64,000 bases of DNA from Neorhodopirellula pilleata (lineage in GTDB: Bacteria > Planctomycetota > Planctomycetia > Pirellulales > Pirellulaceae): positions 86,762 through 150,761 of the forward strand of contig NZ_SJPM01000015.1 in assembly GCF_007859915.1 (NCBI RefSeq), in the 5' to 3' direction. The stretch's first letter is position 1. Every line of letters begins with the position of its first letter. The position numbers and the translations under genes are program-made. Below the pieces are notes generated by a model that saw nothing but the letters and a program-made list of their open reading frames with translations, was not told the DNA's origin and did no database searches. Below are positions 30,873-40,230 of this stretch, in pieces.

Positions 30873-32378
30873 TCACTCTTCTTCAGGGAAGAGCATCGAC
30901 TTGATCGGATCGCCGCCGGCGTTCAACACGCCGCCGTCGGCTCCTCGCTTGCCGTCGTAACCGGTTTGGTCGTACTCGGCAAACTTCTCGCGGTAGACTT
31001 GAGTCCGGACGTTGCCGACGAGACGGAGCTTGTACTTCATCAAGTCGCCGAAGATGATCCGAGCGCGGTTCGGTTCGCTCGTACCGTGGGCGGCCATATG
31101 GTTGTTGATCTCGACCGGGCGATTAAGCAACGTCGGCAAACGGCCGTCGTTCGCTTCCACGTAGAGCGGCCGTCCGTTGTCATCGGTCAGCAACATGATC
31201 TCGACGAGGATCTCATCGTTCATCATCCACGATGCGACCGATCGATAGGCACCGTCGACGGAATGCTTCAGCTTCAGCAATCCGGCATGGGCGAACGTCA
31301 CCGCGTCGGGCATCTCGAAACCGACGACGGCACCGAGTTCGAGACCTCGGAGTGTGGTCGTGCCGGCCCCGCTCGTTGCCTTGCGGTTGATCGCACGGCC
31401 GAGACGCTCGCCGATCATCGCGGAAACGGCCGCGACGAACGCCGTCGGACTGTCACGCAAAGTTTGGTTGCCGAGACGAATGAAGTCGCTCGAGAACTCG
31501 AACGACGAAACCGAGAACGCCCCGATCGTCGGTTTGGTGCCGTCGGGCGACTGGGCGGTCACCTCGTCGATCTGCTTGCCTTCGTTCGAGGTATCATCGG
31601 CGGTCGGCCAGGTCATCTTGTTGCCGGTCGCCGTCACCATCACGTCGGCCGCGTTGACGATGCCGCCGATCGTGATCAACGCCCGTTCCATCGCTACGCT
31701 TGCGACCTCCGGAGCCAAGTTCGCCATATCGGCCGCACCGGCCACGGCCGCGACGGCTCGCGATTCGCGGACCAGGCTCGGCAGTAAACGAGACGCTTCG
31801 TCGATCCGACGTTCTTTCGCGTATCCACGGACTCGAGTCCGCAGCTCGCGAAGTTGATGCTCGGGAAGGCCGGCGATTTCGAAGTCGACGCCCATTTGCG
31901 TGCGGGTTTCGTGGACGGCTTGACGATGCTCGTCGGTGATGCGGTCCGCACAGTTTGCGGACAACGCCCACGCTTGCATGGCGAGCGTTTGCCGGAGCTC
32001 TCGGCGAGCGTGCTCACGCAACGTCGAGCGGTCGCTCGTGCCGAGTGCGTCGCCGTAGCTCGCACCATCGCCACCGGGCAACGGATCATCACCGAGAGGA
32101 TCGAGACGGCCGCCAGGTCCTCGGCGTGAGCGCTGTTCGTGCTCGGCCGTTTGCGTCAGGAAGTCGTCGATATCGACCGCCCCCTCTTCCGCCTTCACCT
32201 CCTCGTTGACCGATAAATAATCGGCCTTCATTTTGTCGAACGCGGTGCGCTCTTCGTTGGTCAAGATCGGCCCGGCGTGCTCTTTGTTGTCGCGACGTTC
32301 GGCGACGGTTTGTCGGGTCTTCTCGATCTCGGTGCGGATCTTCTCGCGACGTTCGCGAAGTTCTTGGAGCTTGGGCAC
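30873..32378 (-). CDS. Major capsid protein, HK97 fold
   Basis: 501 residues from GTG 32378 (MPKLQELRERR); the frame extends to a TTG at 32411. The N-terminal ~100 residues are a charged coiled coil, the delta/scaffold domain removed by the prohead protease. The mature region has family features: TWPTADDTSNEG, SSDFIRLGNQTLRDS, and ARIIFGDLMKYKLRLVGNVR near the C-terminus. No separate scaffold gene was seen, consistent with the fused delta domain. Confidence 0.92.
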   Translation of the reverse strand: MPKLQELRERREKIRTEIEKTRQTVAERRDNKEHAGPILTNEERTAFDKMKADYLSVNEEVKAEEGAVDIDDFLTQTAEHEQRSRRGPGGRLDPLGDDPLPGGDGASYGDALGTSDRSTLREHARRELRQTLAMQAWALSANCADRITDEHRQAVHETRTQMGVDFEIAGLPEHQLRELRTRVRGYAKERRIDEASRLLPSLVRESRAVAAVAGAADMANLAPEVASVAMERALITIGGIVNAADVMVTATGNKMTWPTADDTSNEGKQIDEVTAQSPDGTKPTIGAFSVSSFEFSSDFIRLGNQTLRDSPTAFVAAVSAMIGERLGRAINRKATSGAGTTTLRGLELGAVVGFEMPDAVTFAHAGLLKLKHSVDGAYRSVASWMMNDEILVEIMLLTDDNGRPLYVEANDGRLPTLLNRPVEINNHMAAHGTSEPNRARIIFGDLMKYKLRLVGNVRTQVYREKFAEYDQTGYDGKRGADGGVLNAGGDPIKSMLFPEEE

Positions 32379-32459
32379 GGCTCGGCCTTGGGAAAGGTGG
32401 AAAGGGGTCAATCGATTGGCGAAAGATTGTGAACGATCGACCCGGCCGTGTCGGCGTTT

Positions 32460-33260
32460 TTATGCCGGCGGGTCGACGTCGACGGCGTTGGCCGGCGGGT
32501 CGACGTCGACGGCGTTGGCCGGCGTGTCAAACGGCGTCACGTTGAGGCGGCCTCGCTTGACCGTGTGATACTTGTTCGCCGCGATCTTGATCCGGTGTCG
32601 CAGCTCATAAGTTCCGATCGACCACGATTCGGTTTGCTCGGCCGTCGGCGCGAACAACGCGTATTGCCCGACCTCGTCCTCTTGGATCGTCATCTCGAGC
32701 GCGAGTCCCGCGTCGGCGTTGCTGGGCAGCCTTGCGGCCAGGACGTATTTGTACTCCGTCAGGTCCTCGGCCGAGACGATGTCGATTCGAGCCGGACGCG
32801 TCGCGTAGTCGTCGCCTTGCTCGACGTCGAGATCCGATCCGGTCGCACCGCTGAACGATGGCGAGTTGATCGTGATCGTGATTCCGGCCAGTCGTGGAAT
32901 GATCTCGTCGGCCAGTGCGGTCGCTGTCAGTGTCGTGGTGACTCGCCCGTCCGCACTGGTCGCGAGCTTGTTTTCAGGCGTGACGAGGAGTCGCGTCGCG
33001 ATTTCCTCCGTACTAGGCACATTGCCTAGTTCGACAATTGTGCCGTCGGAAACTAAGTCGCGAATGATGCCTGAGTACCCAAGTCCATCTGTGTACACCC
33101 AATCGCCCGCCAATCCGTCAACCGTAATCGTGGCTATGTTGCCAGCGACAAACGTCGGCGTGTACGGATTTGACGCTGATCCAGTTGTCCCGCTCAATGC
33201 CGCTAGCGTGATGCCAGTCGAAGACGTGCCAGCCAAAATTTGCACTACTGTCGCGGTCAT
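32460..33260 (-). CDS. Appendage-like structural protein
   Basis: 266 residues. Thr/Ser/Gly-rich beta-type N-terminus (ITLAALSGTTGSASNPYTPT), then VSAEDLTEYKYVLAARLPSN and a C-terminal WSIGTYELRHRIKIA, followed by a duplicated nine-residue PANAVDVDP tail. Head fibre or decoration protein is plausible because it is next to the capsid gene and coupled to the SGNH hydrolase gene (ATGA). The N-terminal third shares the AT-richer composition of the hydrolase gene; the rest does not, so the gene looks mosaic. Confidence 0.75.
   Translation of the reverse strand: MTATVVQILAGTSSTGITLAALSGTTGSASNPYTPTFVAGNIATITVDGLAGDWVYTDGLGYSGIIRDLVSDGTIVELGNVPSTEEIATRLLVTPENKLATSADGRVTTTLTATALADEIIPRLAGITITINSPSFSGATGSDLDVEQGDDYATRPARIDIVSAEDLTEYKYVLAARLPSNADAGLALEMTIQEDEVGQYALFAPTAEQTESWSIGTYELRHRIKIAANKYHTVKRGRLNVTPFDTPANAVDVDPPANAVDVDPPA
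32464..32517. repeat. 27-bp tandem duplication in gene
   Basis: Two perfect 27-bp units (32464-32490, 32491-32517) starting GCCGGCGGGTCGACGTCGAC, then an 8-bp partial third. In frame, it adds nine residues to the C-terminus of the appendage-like protein. Confidence 0.9.
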
Positions 33261-34534
33261 GTTGCACTCCCGTTGTAGATTTGAGCAGCGATTAGCTCGG
33301 CTAGTTTCTGCACTCCATCTGTTGATAGATGGACGTTATCCCCGTTGTCGTAGTCGGGATTTAGGTCATCCGGCTGACCTGTCGAGACTCGATTAACCCC
33401 AAATGCCGCGTGGCTCAACACTCGCTCCGCATCATTTGATGCTGCCCATTCGGAGATCGCCGAATTCCACTCGCGAATTTCCGCAGCCGCCGAATCTGTT
33501 GAGCCGGTCCACGGCAAGATTTCGCTCAAAATCAACCGTGTTTCCGACGGCACCAAGATCCTGATTGCGTCGAGGTCTGAGATCACTTGCTCAATCGTTC
33601 GTCCATTGTCCTGATCGTTAACGCCGCAGTGTATCCATATTGCACTTGCACCACTGGCGACCGCTGCTGGCACCCCAGTTGACCGGCACCACGCAAAATC
33701 AGTGCTACCTAGTGCATGATTTTGCTGAGTCAATCCGGTTAAAATTGATCGAATGACACCACCCGGCTCCGCATCTTGGTTGCCGCCAACCGTGTTTCCG
33801 GCGTGCAGGTAACTGTGCCAAGGTGTGGCAGTGTTGTGGCCCTCAACGAGAGAATCCCCGGTCACAGACAAATATGGGGCAACCGCGTCCACTGCGATGT
33901 GCATGTTGTACGTGGTGTCGGAACCTTCGCTGCCGATGTCGCTTCCGCCGTTTGAAAAATCACCCTGTGAGTAGTAGGTGATTGCATTGGCATCTGCCGT
34001 TGCAACAATCGTTGACGACGAATCAGATGTCCTAGTTAAGAAGAGTCCAACATAATCACCAACATTACACGCAAGCGGGCTTGCGAGCACAAAATCATTT
34101 TCGGAGTCCGCTGAAAACCCAGATTGCAAATCTGTCGATGCAACTACCGACCATGTCGATCCAGTTAGTCGTAAGATCATTAGTCTTGTCAGCACATCAC
34201 TAAAAAACGAAGCACTCCTGTAACTGCCCCCGGTGATAAAGCCGGATTGACGAATCTGGTATTTCGGGCCGCCAAGAACCAAAGTGCGACCAACCGCTCC
34301 TTGGCCCCCTGTCCACCAATCACCATCGCCGTAGTCGCCCCATTGGGATCGCGGCAATCCGCCGACCTGTATTTCTGACCGGCCAGGGTTTATCCACGGT
34401 CTTGATCGCTTGATGGTTCCCGATCCTGGGTCAATCCAAGACTGACCAATAATGTACGGATCAGTCAGAGGCAAAGATCCGAGACCGGATGACGCTGCAA
34501 CGAGTGACGGTAGAGCTAGAGTTTGGCCTGACAT
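33257..34534 (-). CDS. SGNH/GDSL hydrolase (second copy)
   Basis: Same protein as at 663-1940. In this complete copy the gene is seen between capsid-side and protease-side head genes. Confidence 0.85.
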   Translation of the reverse strand: MSGQTLALPSLVAASSGLGSLPLTDPYIIGQSWIDPGSGTIKRSRPWINPGRSEIQVGGLPRSQWGDYGDGDWWTGGQGAVGRTLVLGGPKYQIRQSGFITGGSYRSASFFSDVLTRLMILRLTGSTWSVVASTDLQSGFSADSENDFVLASPLACNVGDYVGLFLTRTSDSSSTIVATADANAITYYSQGDFSNGGSDIGSEGSDTTYNMHIAVDAVAPYLSVTGDSLVEGHNTATPWHSYLHAGNTVGGNQDAEPGGVIRSILTGLTQQNHALGSTDFAWCRSTGVPAAVASGASAIWIHCGVNDQDNGRTIEQVISDLDAIRILVPSETRLILSEILPWTGSTDSAAAEIREWNSAISEWAASNDAERVLSHAAFGVNRVSTGQPDDLNPDYDNGDNVHLSTDGVQKLAELIAAQIYNGSAT

Positions 34535-34588
34535 AAAAGTCGGAGTAGGTTGGAATTTTGTCGGAATAGGTTAGTCAGATATCATGGA

Positions 34589-35104
34589 TTAGCGACGCAC
34601 GCGGCTGCTCAAGCGGTGGTCTCCGCCAACGCGTCGCAGTAGGTTTTGCGGTTCGTGTCGATCATGGTTTGATAGACTTGACCCGCCGGCGGCGAGTATT
34701 CGGCCGACGTAGGGGCTACACCAGGTGCCGGCGGACGTCACGCCAGGCCGGAAGTATCCTCGCAAGCGGTAAGGCGTGCCGAGCGTCGCGTTCGCTTGCG
34801 ATCGCATCGCGGCGAGTCGATCCCGATCGATCGGCGTCGACGGGGCGTAGTAGTCGTTCGTGCTTCCCGGTTTTCCATACGATTGCACCGGAGTTCGCTT
34901 CGATCGCGGCCAGTCACTTTCATAGACGTAGCCATCAAACACGATGCCGACGTGTGTGTATCGATCGCCTCCGGTGATCCGTCGAGCGACTCGGCCGACG
35001 ATCCCTTTCTTGTTGCTGAAAACGAGCGTCCCGTCGGGAACGGATTGAGCGTTGCAAGTCGAGGCGATCGCGAGCGACGCGACCAGTAAGATCATTCGGA
35101 ACAT
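34589..35104 (-). CDS. Secreted papain-like protein (second copy)
   Basis: Same protein as at 1995-2510; signal peptide, His51 and Cys129 retained. Confidence 0.65.
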   Translation of the reverse strand: MFRMILLVASLAIASTCNAQSVPDGTLVFSNKKGIVGRVARRITGGDRYTHVGIVFDGYVYESDWPRSKRTPVQSYGKPGSTNDYYAPSTPIDRDRLAAMRSQANATLGTPYRLRGYFRPGVTSAGTWCSPYVGRILAAGGSSLSNHDRHEPQNLLRRVGGDHRLSSRVRR

Positions 35105-35107
35105 CGC

Positions 35108-35803
35108 TTAGTCCAATAGCAGGCAATCGATCTCGATCAGCAACGCGTCATGGCCGGCCGTCTCGGCGGCTTCGAATGCGGCCTTGCGGTCGAGCAACAA
35201 TTGCCAACCGTCGCACCCTGAACGTTGGTCGGTCCGGATCTCGGCCGTCGTTCCGGAATACGCTTCGCCGACGACCGGGCCGAGATGAAACACTTCCGCC
35301 TCGATCACTTCGCGGATCACGGCGTCGGTTTCGGGATCTCGCCGCCACTCTTCAGCGACGGCGGCAAAGTCGATCGACGACCCGGACACATCACCGCGCC
35401 TAATTTTCGCGGCGATCGCGGTATGGTCCGGGTCGTCGGGATCGTGCGGGACGCTGTACCGAAGGCCTCGCGTGTCACTCGTGAGATTCATCAACCGCGA
35501 TCGACGGCCGAGAACGCGTCGCTCGTCGTGATACGGGGCGCAATAGCAATCCCGTTTCGACTCGAGGAACGTATCGAAACAACCGCGACGGAACCGCTCG
35601 ACAAAATCCGGCATGATCCGGTATTCGGTCGTCGGGTCGGCCGGGTCGTAGTACACCGCGCCGTAGCCGGCGATCACCATCGGCGATTCGCCGTCGACGC
35701 GGCTCTCGATCGCGGCGAGCGATCGCGGAAGGATCGCCGTCCGGATCTCGTTTCGTGATGCGGCCGTGTGGGCCGGCCGCGTGTAAGTTTGGGTCTTAGG
35801 CAT
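35108..35803 (-). CDS. Prohead protease (second copy)
   Basis: Same protein as at 2514-3209. Confidence 0.88.
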   Translation of the reverse strand: MPKTQTYTRPAHTAASRNEIRTAILPRSLAAIESRVDGESPMVIAGYGAVYYDPADPTTEYRIMPDFVERFRRGCFDTFLESKRDCYCAPYHDERRVLGRRSRLMNLTSDTRGLRYSVPHDPDDPDHTAIAAKIRRGDVSGSSIDFAAVAEEWRRDPETDAVIREVIEAEVFHLGPVVGEAYSGTTAEIRTDQRSGCDGWQLLLDRKAAFEAAETAGHDALLIEIDCLLLD

Positions 35804-37019
35804 CGGGGTTGACCTCTTGTTGCTTGGGTTGGACGTTAGAACGTTGAGGCTTGTCGAGTCCTTCGACCTCCGGCAAGTTATGCCAGTGCCGGACCTCGTT
35901 TTCCGCCAGCCATCCGGCGTGGATGCCTTGGGTCGCGATCGCAGCTCGGGCTGCTGCGTCGGTCCATTGCAAGGCGTCGACGAGATACTCGACGAAGTGC
36001 GACGCGGCCTCGCTCGGCCGGATCAGCTTTCGATTGCATTGAGCCATCACCCGACGCATATGAGGGCCGCACGTCGATCGGATATAGCGTTTCTCTTCCT
36101 GCTCGAGCGAGTTGTAGGCGACGCTATCCTTCAGGCCGAGACGCGACGGCGGAATGTTGTAGATTTGGGCGACGTGCCGAGTCTCGTTTTCGTCGAGCTC
36201 GCCGACCTGGGCGTCTCGAGGCGAGACGCTCGTTTTGATCCATTCAAAGCCATCGCGGAGGATCAAGGTTTTGAACCAGTTCCTCGGATCGGTTTTCTTT
36301 CGGACGCCCTCCTCGACGTTGTCGATCGCGTCCGGGCTTGCGCCTTGCGGTGCCTTGAGAATGCCGCCGACGTGAGCGCCGTTCTCAAAGAATGTTGAAG
36401 CGAACTTTTGCAATGATGTTCCGACGTTGAACGTGTCTGCATAGCGTCGGATCGGGCTCGTCGGATTCAAGCCATCGAGCCGAACGCCGCTATGATGAAT
36501 CACGTCGGCGTCGGGGATCACGATCGGCGGCGATCCGTGGTTGACCCAGTAAACGCGGCGGTTCTTTTTGACGGGATACCAGGCGTCCGGATCGAGCCTA
36601 TGAAGGCCGACGGGTCGGATGCCGACGCGTTCGATCCATAGCAGACCGAGCCCGCGAAGCAACGCGTCGTGATAGAAGTCGAACCAGAGATCAAACGGCG
36701 TCGTGTACTCGTTTGGCGATCCGTCGAGATTGACGAGCTTGTGTCCTTCGTGGTCGCTCGCCTTGCTGCGATCGCGTTTCCCGGTCCGCTGGTAAACGCA
36801 CAACGGCAGCGACGAGATATCACCGGCGATCATGCCGACGGCTTGCGCGACGGGCGGATAGCCGGCGAGTCGATCGACGGTTAAGCCATTGCCGCCGAAG
36901 TTGAACCAAGACGGACCGACGGAAGCGTCGGCCGGATAGTAGGACGCGTCGCCGGCGGGTTCGTGTCGGGTTTCGCGTCGGCCGAACCAGTACGCGTATT
37001 GACGGGCGAAGAAATTCAT
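35796..37019 (-). CDS. Portal protein (second copy)
   Basis: Same protein as at 3202-4425. Confidence 0.92.
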   Translation of the reverse strand: MNFFARQYAYWFGRRETRHEPAGDASYYPADASVGPSWFNFGGNGLTVDRLAGYPPVAQAVGMIAGDISSLPLCVYQRTGKRDRSKASDHEGHKLVNLDGSPNEYTTPFDLWFDFYHDALLRGLGLLWIERVGIRPVGLHRLDPDAWYPVKKNRRVYWVNHGSPPIVIPDADVIHHSGVRLDGLNPTSPIRRYADTFNVGTSLQKFASTFFENGAHVGGILKAPQGASPDAIDNVEEGVRKKTDPRNWFKTLILRDGFEWIKTSVSPRDAQVGELDENETRHVAQIYNIPPSRLGLKDSVAYNSLEQEEKRYIRSTCGPHMRRVMAQCNRKLIRPSEAASHFVEYLVDALQWTDAAARAAIATQGIHAGWLAENEVRHWHNLPEVEGLDKPQRSNVQPKQQEVNPDA

Positions 37020-37297
37020 TCGGCGGGTCCGTCCGTGTCTTCACTCTCGACGAGCGAAGCGAAGCGAAGCAAACGCGATCGTTTCTCGATCGTGTAAACG
37101 ATCGCGATCAATCCGAGATCGAACGCGGCGACGAGCGGCCAGTAGGTCACCGCCAAGACGACCAGGTTCACCAGAGCGCAAAGCAGCACGCATTGCGAAC
37201 CACGTTTGAAGAATGCGACCTCGAAACCTCGCTCGGCCGTTTGACGTCCGACGAGCTCGAGCACTACGGCGGCAAGTTGTAAGATCGTTTTCAACAT
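37016..37297 (-). CDS. Holin-like membrane protein (second copy)
   Basis: Same protein as at 4422-4703. Confidence 0.65.
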   Translation of the reverse strand: MLKTILQLAAVVLELVGRQTAERGFEVAFFKRGSQCVLLCALVNLVVLAVTYWPLVAAFDLGLIAIVYTIEKRSRLLRFASLVESEDTDGPAE

Positions 37298-38958
37298 CAA
37301 ATAAACTCGACTTTGTGGGTGTCGTAGTGCGTCGGCTTGTCTTCGATCGTGACTTGCATCCGCCGGTTAATCGCGATGATCGCGGCCGTGATCCCGTCAA
37401 TTCGCCCTTTCGATCGGCCTTTCATCGGGCGAATCTGATCGTTGCTGTCGCGATAGACGATCACGTTTCCGACCATCCAAGAGACCGCAGGGTTGTGATC
37501 GTGTCGGACTTTGCCGGCGTCGATTAGCCGTTCGAACTCCGTCGACGGCGGGCTCATGTATCCCATTCGCGGCGGAACTTGCACCGTATTTAGACCGTCC
37601 TCACCGCGTAGCATTTGGTTGCAGAGCAGCTCGGCGAGTGCCGGGTCGTAACCGAGTTCCTTCAATGGCGTTTGCTTGTGAGCCTCGACGATCTCACGAC
37701 GGATTAGCGAAAAGTCGATCGACGCCCCCGGTGTCGCGGTCACGAATCCACGCGACACCCAATCGGCAAGCGGGATCTGATCCGTGTGGCTTTTCTCGAC
37801 AACCAGGTCGGCCGGAATCCACAACTTGAACAACAACGAAACCGACGCGTCGTCATGCTCGAACAAACGCACGAACGCGGCGAAGTCATGCACGCGAGCC
37901 AAGTCGACGCCGGCATAACATCGCATCCCGTCGAGCTCGCTCGGATCGGCCTCGGGTAACGCGTCCCACGTCGGGACGTCGAGCCAGGCGTCACGGGGCT
38001 GGGTCCATTGATTGAGTCGATAACGTTTAAGATCGCCGATCCGTTCCGGAGATCCTTTCGCTTGGTTGATCGCCGCCTCGATGTTCCGGACCGGTAGCGT
38101 GATCCCGTAACTCGGGTTTGCTCGCTCCCACGTCGCCAGCTTCTTCCAATCGTCATCGGGACCGGCTTCGAAGATCACCGGTAAGTGATCGATCGACATA
38201 TCTTTGCCGTCTCGAATCCGACACGCTCTTTCGTACTCCTCAAAGCAAATTGACGTTCGCGAGTCGCCGGCCGTCGTGATCATGAATACGAGCGAGTTGA
38301 TTCGGGCCGTCGTCGCGTAGAGCAGCGATCCGAAAAACGAGCGGTCTTTCCATTCGTGGAGCTCGTCCAGGATCAAACAGTTCGCGTTTTTGCCTTGCGA
38401 GCTTCCGCCGCTCGCCGTGATCGCGGCTATGCAAGCGTTGCGCGTCGGGATGATCGCCCGATACGTCGACCGCCGAACATCGAACACCTTTTCGAGCGAC
38501 GGGGCTCGTTCGATCATCCCGGCCGCCTCGTCGAAACAATCGGCGGCTTGGGACCGAGCGACGGCCGTCATGTAGACGCGTGCCCCGATTTGTTCCATCG
38601 CTTCGCGAATCGCGATCCCGGCGGCGAGCTGCGTCTTGCCGTTCTTTTTCGGGATGAACGTGAACGATGATAGAAACCGCCGCGTCGCGTCGGGCATCTT
38701 CCACCCGTAGAGCGGCCCGATCAGTCCGTGCCATTGCCAGTCGAGCAGCTTGAACGGTTCGCCCGCGAAAGGGGCCTTGCCGTGCGTCAGGACGCGTTCA
38801 AACAGAAAACGCGTCGTCAGAGCCGACTTGATGTCGAAATAGCAACCACGGGCGACGGCGGCCTCGTCCTGGGGCGTTTGAATCCAATCCGCCCAACCTT
38901 CCTCGCGTGCTCGAGCGAGCTGTCGCCGCGTCGGCGTGTATTTAGTTATGGCGACCAC
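37297..38958 (-). CDS. terL: Terminase large subunit (second copy)
   Basis: Same protein as at 4703-6364; Walker and nuclease residues retained. Confidence 0.95.
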   Translation of the reverse strand: MVAITKYTPTRRQLARAREEGWADWIQTPQDEAAVARGCYFDIKSALTTRFLFERVLTHGKAPFAGEPFKLLDWQWHGLIGPLYGWKMPDATRRFLSSFTFIPKKNGKTQLAAGIAIREAMEQIGARVYMTAVARSQAADCFDEAAGMIERAPSLEKVFDVRRSTYRAIIPTRNACIAAITASGGSSQGKNANCLILDELHEWKDRSFFGSLLYATTARINSLVFMITTAGDSRTSICFEEYERACRIRDGKDMSIDHLPVIFEAGPDDDWKKLATWERANPSYGITLPVRNIEAAINQAKGSPERIGDLKRYRLNQWTQPRDAWLDVPTWDALPEADPSELDGMRCYAGVDLARVHDFAAFVRLFEHDDASVSLLFKLWIPADLVVEKSHTDQIPLADWVSRGFVTATPGASIDFSLIRREIVEAHKQTPLKELGYDPALAELLCNQMLRGEDGLNTVQVPPRMGYMSPPSTEFERLIDAGKVRHDHNPAVSWMVGNVIVYRDSNDQIRPMKGRSKGRIDGITAAIIAINRRMQVTIEDKPTHYDTHKVEFI

Positions 38959-38961
38959 GGA

Positions 38962-39621
38962 TCACGCCTCGGGCTTTTTATTGGCCTTTTTGGCGGGCTT
39001 GGAAGTTTTTTTCGTTGTACTCTTGGTCGCTCGCTTCCCTTTCTTTTGAGGGGCGGCTTTTTTCGCTGACGTTTTCGCTGCCTGCTTTCGCTTCGGCGGC
39101 GGGTTGCTGTCCGCCATCGACACGCCGACGCCGGCGAGCAATGCCTCGATCGGATCGACCGGCTTTCCGCCGCCGTCGCGATCGCCGATCCGCAGGCCGA
39201 CGCGGTACGCCGGACCGAGACCGAGAACTTTGGCGAACTTATTGACGTCTTGCGCGAACTTGCCGAGCAGCGTCGCCGACGGCGTCGCCTGGGCGTATTT
39301 GAGATTCCCGTCGTTATCGAAGAACTCTTGCGTGTATCCGTCCCGCAAAACGACGTCGAACATTTCTCGCCAGTTGTGATAACTCACGGAATACAGTTCC
39401 AGGATCTGCAGGTCGAGCATGACGAGCATTTCGGCGGCGCAGAGCTCGGCCGCGATCACACGCCAGGCCTGTTTGGCCCGTTCGGGTAGCCAGTCCGGCG
39501 GCGACGGGACGTAGTCCAGCGTCCGGGGCTCCGGTTCATCCGTTGGCAACGGCCGGTGGCCGGGGTTGCCCTCGAGTCGCTTTCGCGCTGTCGGTTTCGG
39601 TAGCGGTCCACGTTGGCCCAT
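38962..39621 (-). CDS. terS: Terminase small subunit (second copy)
   Basis: Same protein as at 6368-7027, including the histone-like tail. Confidence 0.88.
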   Translation of the reverse strand: MGQRGPLPKPTARKRLEGNPGHRPLPTDEPEPRTLDYVPSPPDWLPERAKQAWRVIAAELCAAEMLVMLDLQILELYSVSYHNWREMFDVVLRDGYTQEFFDNDGNLKYAQATPSATLLGKFAQDVNKFAKVLGLGPAYRVGLRIGDRDGGGKPVDPIEALLAGVGVSMADSNPPPKRKQAAKTSAKKAAPQKKGKRATKSTTKKTSKPAKKANKKPEA

Positions 39622-39685
39622 GCGGTCGTTTGCTCGCGTTGCTTGTCGGGTTGCTCAGTCCCGCATCGTCGCGGCGGAGCGGCCC

Positions 39686-39713
39686 GCGTCGGCGTTTGCG
39701 GAATCGCCGACGC
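39686..39713. promoter_or_regulatory. Divergent-operon inverted repeat (second copy)
   Basis: Same 9-bp perfect dyad as at 7092-7119. Confidence 0.4.
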
Positions 39714-39756
39714 CTGGGAATCGTCGCCGGACGATGGACCCGTTAAACTTTGCCGT

Positions 39757-40230
39757 ATGCGTGAGACGCGACACGCGGCGGAGTCGCCAGCGTTTCAGGC
39801 TCTCTCATCAAGCGGGCACATGCACGATTACATCTTGAGTCGCGGCGAAGTCGTTGCGGCTGTCTTGGACGGGGCCGCCTACACCGACGCGGCGGCCGCC
39901 GCCGGCGTCAGCGTCAGCACGGCTTGGCGGTGGGTTCATCGCGACGCGGTCAATCCACCGCAACGCAAACCAAAGATTCCGGCCGCACGGGTGCGGAAAA
40001 TCCGAAACATGATCGACGGCGGGGATCTTTCCTTGAGGCGGATCGCGATCGTCGTCGGTGTTCATCACTCGACGGTTTGCAAAATCCGCGACTCGATGAC
40101 CGTCGGCGGTTATCGATCTCGGCCCGTTCGGTGTCGCGGCTGCGGTGCCATCATCACGACTCAGGATTGCTTGTTATGCTCGACGCGATCGTCCGCTCTC
40201 GGTTCCTCCGGCTTTATCTCGTCACACTAA
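39757..40230 (+). CDS. Double HTH / zinc-ribbon regulator (second copy)
   Basis: Same protein as at 7163-7636. Confidence 0.75.
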   Translation: MRETRHAAESPAFQALSSSGHMHDYILSRGEVVAAVLDGAAYTDAAAAAGVSVSTAWRWVHRDAVNPPQRKPKIPAARVRKIRNMIDGGDLSLRRIAIVVGVHHSTVCKIRDSMTVGGYRSRPVRCRGCGAIITTQDCLLCSTRSSALGSSGFISSH

